32,617 nucleotides of DNA, from positions 1 to 32,617 of the forward strand of contig JAANXG010000004.1 of NCBI GenBank assembly GCA_018263405.1, in the 5' to 3' direction. Below the pieces are notes generated by a model. It did not search any database. It was not told where the DNA came from and was given only the letters and a program-made list of their open reading frames with translations. This DNA comes from Gammaproteobacteria bacterium. GTDB lineage: Bacteria > Pseudomonadota > Gammaproteobacteria > Arenicellales > JAANXG01. Below, in pieces: positions 31,092 to 32,617 of the stretch; the stretch's first letter is position 1, and each line of letters opens with the position of its first letter. Both the position numbers and the translations under genes were made by a program.

Positions 31092-32617
31092 TTACAGCTC
31101 GGACGCCAATTCCGCCGCCCGGTCCCGCTGTGCCGGATCCCCTTCGCGCATCACCTCGTCAATGATGCTGCGTGCGCCAACCTTGTCGCCCATATCGAGA
31201 TAGGCACGGGCAAGATCCAGCTTGGTTTCCACCTCGTCATAGGGCGGCGCATCGGTAGGCTCTATGTCATCCGAAGGCGAAGAGGAGAGGGCATCCTCGT
31301 CACTCGTGTGCGGTACATCAGTGGACGGGCCTGCCCAAGTTTCTTCCGGGGGAATATTGTCGGATTCAAACTCAAGCAACCCTTCTCCGGGTTCCCGGGT
31401 CCGCTCCCGGTCCTCGCCTACCAAGTCCGACTCGAGCGCAGAATCGTCACCCGATTCGGGGAGTTGCTGGACACTGCTTTCGTCAAAAGTCAGGTCGAAT
31501 TCGATTTCCGAGTCGTCGCCCGTTGGAAAATCAAGGGTGGCGGATTCCAAATCCTCTTTCTCCCAAGCCGCTTCCCGAGACGGCCCCCCTTCGACGTCGG
31601 TCGACTCCGTTCCAGCCCGCCGGCCCGTTCCCTGCTCTATGTCCGGCTCCAAGTCGACCTGCTCATCCGGCGTCGGATACGACCGTGTGGCGGGATCGGG
31701 TTTTCGAGGCGTTTGCTCCGGTAAGCTTTCTTCTAAATTCAATACGCTATCGCCGCCGCTCCCGGAAGTCGGCGTTTCTGTTTCACTGTCCAGATCGAGA
31801 CCCTGCATTTCGCTGCCCTTCAAACCGGACTCCGTCGCGGTTTGCGTCGGCTCGGAGCCGGGTTCATCCATATCGAAATCCAGTGTCGCCCCGCTTCCGG
31901 CCGATTCCGAACCCGAATCGGTGGCTGCGCCCGTCGGCGACCCGGGTACATCCGCCGTCTCCGCCGACTCTTGCTCCTGGAACAGGGGATTATCCGGATT
32001 CAGCTCACGACCCATTGCGTTGACTTGGCGCCAGACCTCGGGGTCCTCCCGGTCGCCGGCGGGATACAGTTCCTCGGCAATGGTCTCGAAGGATTTAACG
32101 TCGTTGCGCTGTTTGTAGATTTCGAGAAGCTTCAGTTTGATTTCCGAACGCTCGGGGTTCCGGCGTGCAGCTTCCTTCAGCACTTCTTCTGCCTGTTCAT
32201 CCCGACCATAGGCAAGGTATACCTCGGCCTCCGCCAGCGGATCCACTTCGTCCGTCTGCATCGTACCCATGCCGGTCGTTCCGAAGTCACTTAAAAACGA
32301 GGTTTCCGATGCGGACGTTTCGGCGGAATCGGCAGTTTCGGTAGCGCTGTCCGACGCCGTGCCGGATAAGACACTTTTTTCGAACTCCGCCATGGATTGG
32401 CGGCGTCGAACTATCATCAATAATCCCAGGAGCAAAACGATGACACCGACGCCGGCACTCATCATCCACGTACGGTTCGATAAAAACATGCCGGAAATCC
32501 AGCCAGACCAGGACGTCCACGGTGCTCTATTAACCACTTTACGCACTTTTGAATCTTGGGTGGCACTTGCCGTGGTGTCCGCGGCGACCACCGGGCCGTC
32601 AGCGCCATCGCCCCGCG
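31092..32617 (-). CDS. fimV: FimV/TspA family protein, C-terminal part (runs off window)
   Basis: Type IV pilus-associated hub protein; FimV anchors polar and twitching components. Only the C-terminal portion is in the window, since the frame stays open to the right edge, so the LysM domain is expected beyond it. Seen: a membrane helix (TWMMSAGVGVIVLLLGLLMIV then RRR), a TPR block (DPLAEAEVYLAYGRDEQAEEVLKEAARRNPERSEIKLKLLEIY), a long acidic Ser/Asp/Glu-rich cytoplasmic linker of about 230 residues, and the conserved FimV C-terminal TPR motif EVETKLDLARAYLDMGDKVGARSIIDEVMREGD. Relation to the PilT-like gene at the other end of the window is functional, not positional. Confidence 0.9.
   Translation of the reverse strand, partial: RGDGADGPVVAADTTASATQDSKVRKVVNRAPWTSWSGWISGMFLSNRTWMMSAGVGVIVLLLGLLMIVRRRQSMAEFEKSVLSGTASDSATETADSAETSASETSFLSDFGTTGMGTMQTDEVDPLAEAEVYLAYGRDEQAEEVLKEAARRNPERSEIKLKLLEIYKQRNDVKSFETIAEELYPAGDREDPEVWRQVNAMGRELNPDNPLFQEQESAETADVPGSPTGAATDSGSESAGSGATLDFDMDEPGSEPTQTATESGLKGSEMQGLDLDSETETPTSGSGGDSVLNLEESLPEQTPRKPDPATRSYPTPDEQVDLEPDIEQGTGRRAGTESTDVEGGPSREAAWEKEDLESATLDFPTGDDSEIEFDLTFDESSVQQLPESGDDSALESDLVGEDRERTREPGEGLLEFESDNIPPEETWAGPSTDVPHTSDEDALSSSPSDDIEPTDAPPYDEVETKLDLARAYLDMGDKVGARSIIDEVMREGDPAQRDRAAELASEL

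Overview
The window (about 32.6 kb, fairly GC-rich) is chromosomal DNA of a gammaproteobacterium. Three things support this. The dcw cluster is complete and in gammaproteobacterial order: mraZ-rsmH-ftsL-ftsI-murE-murF-mraY-murD-ftsW-murG-murC-murB-ddl-ftsQ-ftsA-ftsZ, then lpxC. The rsmI-lpoA-yraN-gmhA-dolP neighbourhood matches E. coli yraL-M-N-O-P and its Pseudomonas counterpart. PilT-like, RppH and FimV proteins are also present. MurE carries the meso-diaminopimelate motif DNPR, and LpxC, GmhA and RfaE2 imply a lipid A/heptose outer membrane. I cannot name the genus.

Layout. 1-2.8 kb: a PilT-family retraction ATPase, a convergent HAD-IB phosphatase, and rppH. 2.8-5.3 kb: a small accessory patch with a DUF3301-like protein, a secreted protein with two BamE-like repeats and a stand-alone penicillin-binding transpeptidase, punctuated by three copies of one repeat. 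5.3-9.8 kb: the envelope cluster rfaE2, a collapsed dolP, gmhA, yraN and lpoA on the minus strand, with rsmI divergent. 9.9-10.4 kb: rnpB, the RNase P RNA. 10.56-28 kb: the dcw cluster, started by a promoter with a three-repeat MraZ operator. Its genes from rsmH to ftsQ overlap or lie at most 2 nt apart, so peptidoglycan precursor synthesis (murA-independent steps through MurG), septal synthesis (FtsI/FtsW/FtsL/FtsQ) and the Z ring (FtsA/FtsZ) are made together. 28.2-32.6 kb: lpxC, dciA (helicase loader, minus strand), an M23 peptidase, and the C-terminal part of fimV running off the window end.

The most notable content is not the housekeeping genes but small palindromic mobile elements, often sitting exactly on gene ends. 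A 77-nt element is present twice in opposite orientation, once on the rsmI stop codon and once inside helix P12 of rnpB, where it extends that stem to 38 perfect base pairs. A second family (terminal repeat AAGGGCTCGCGC...) sits on the stop codons of lpxC and of the M23 gene. The latter copy holds a further insert with a 7-bp target duplication, which itself holds a third element. A third family has one complete copy with a 9-bp target duplication. In addition, ftsI is broken by an in-frame stop lying inside a sequence that matches an Illumina adapter, so this is very probably an assembly error rather than biology, and dolP is reduced to a 54-residue in-frame remnant.
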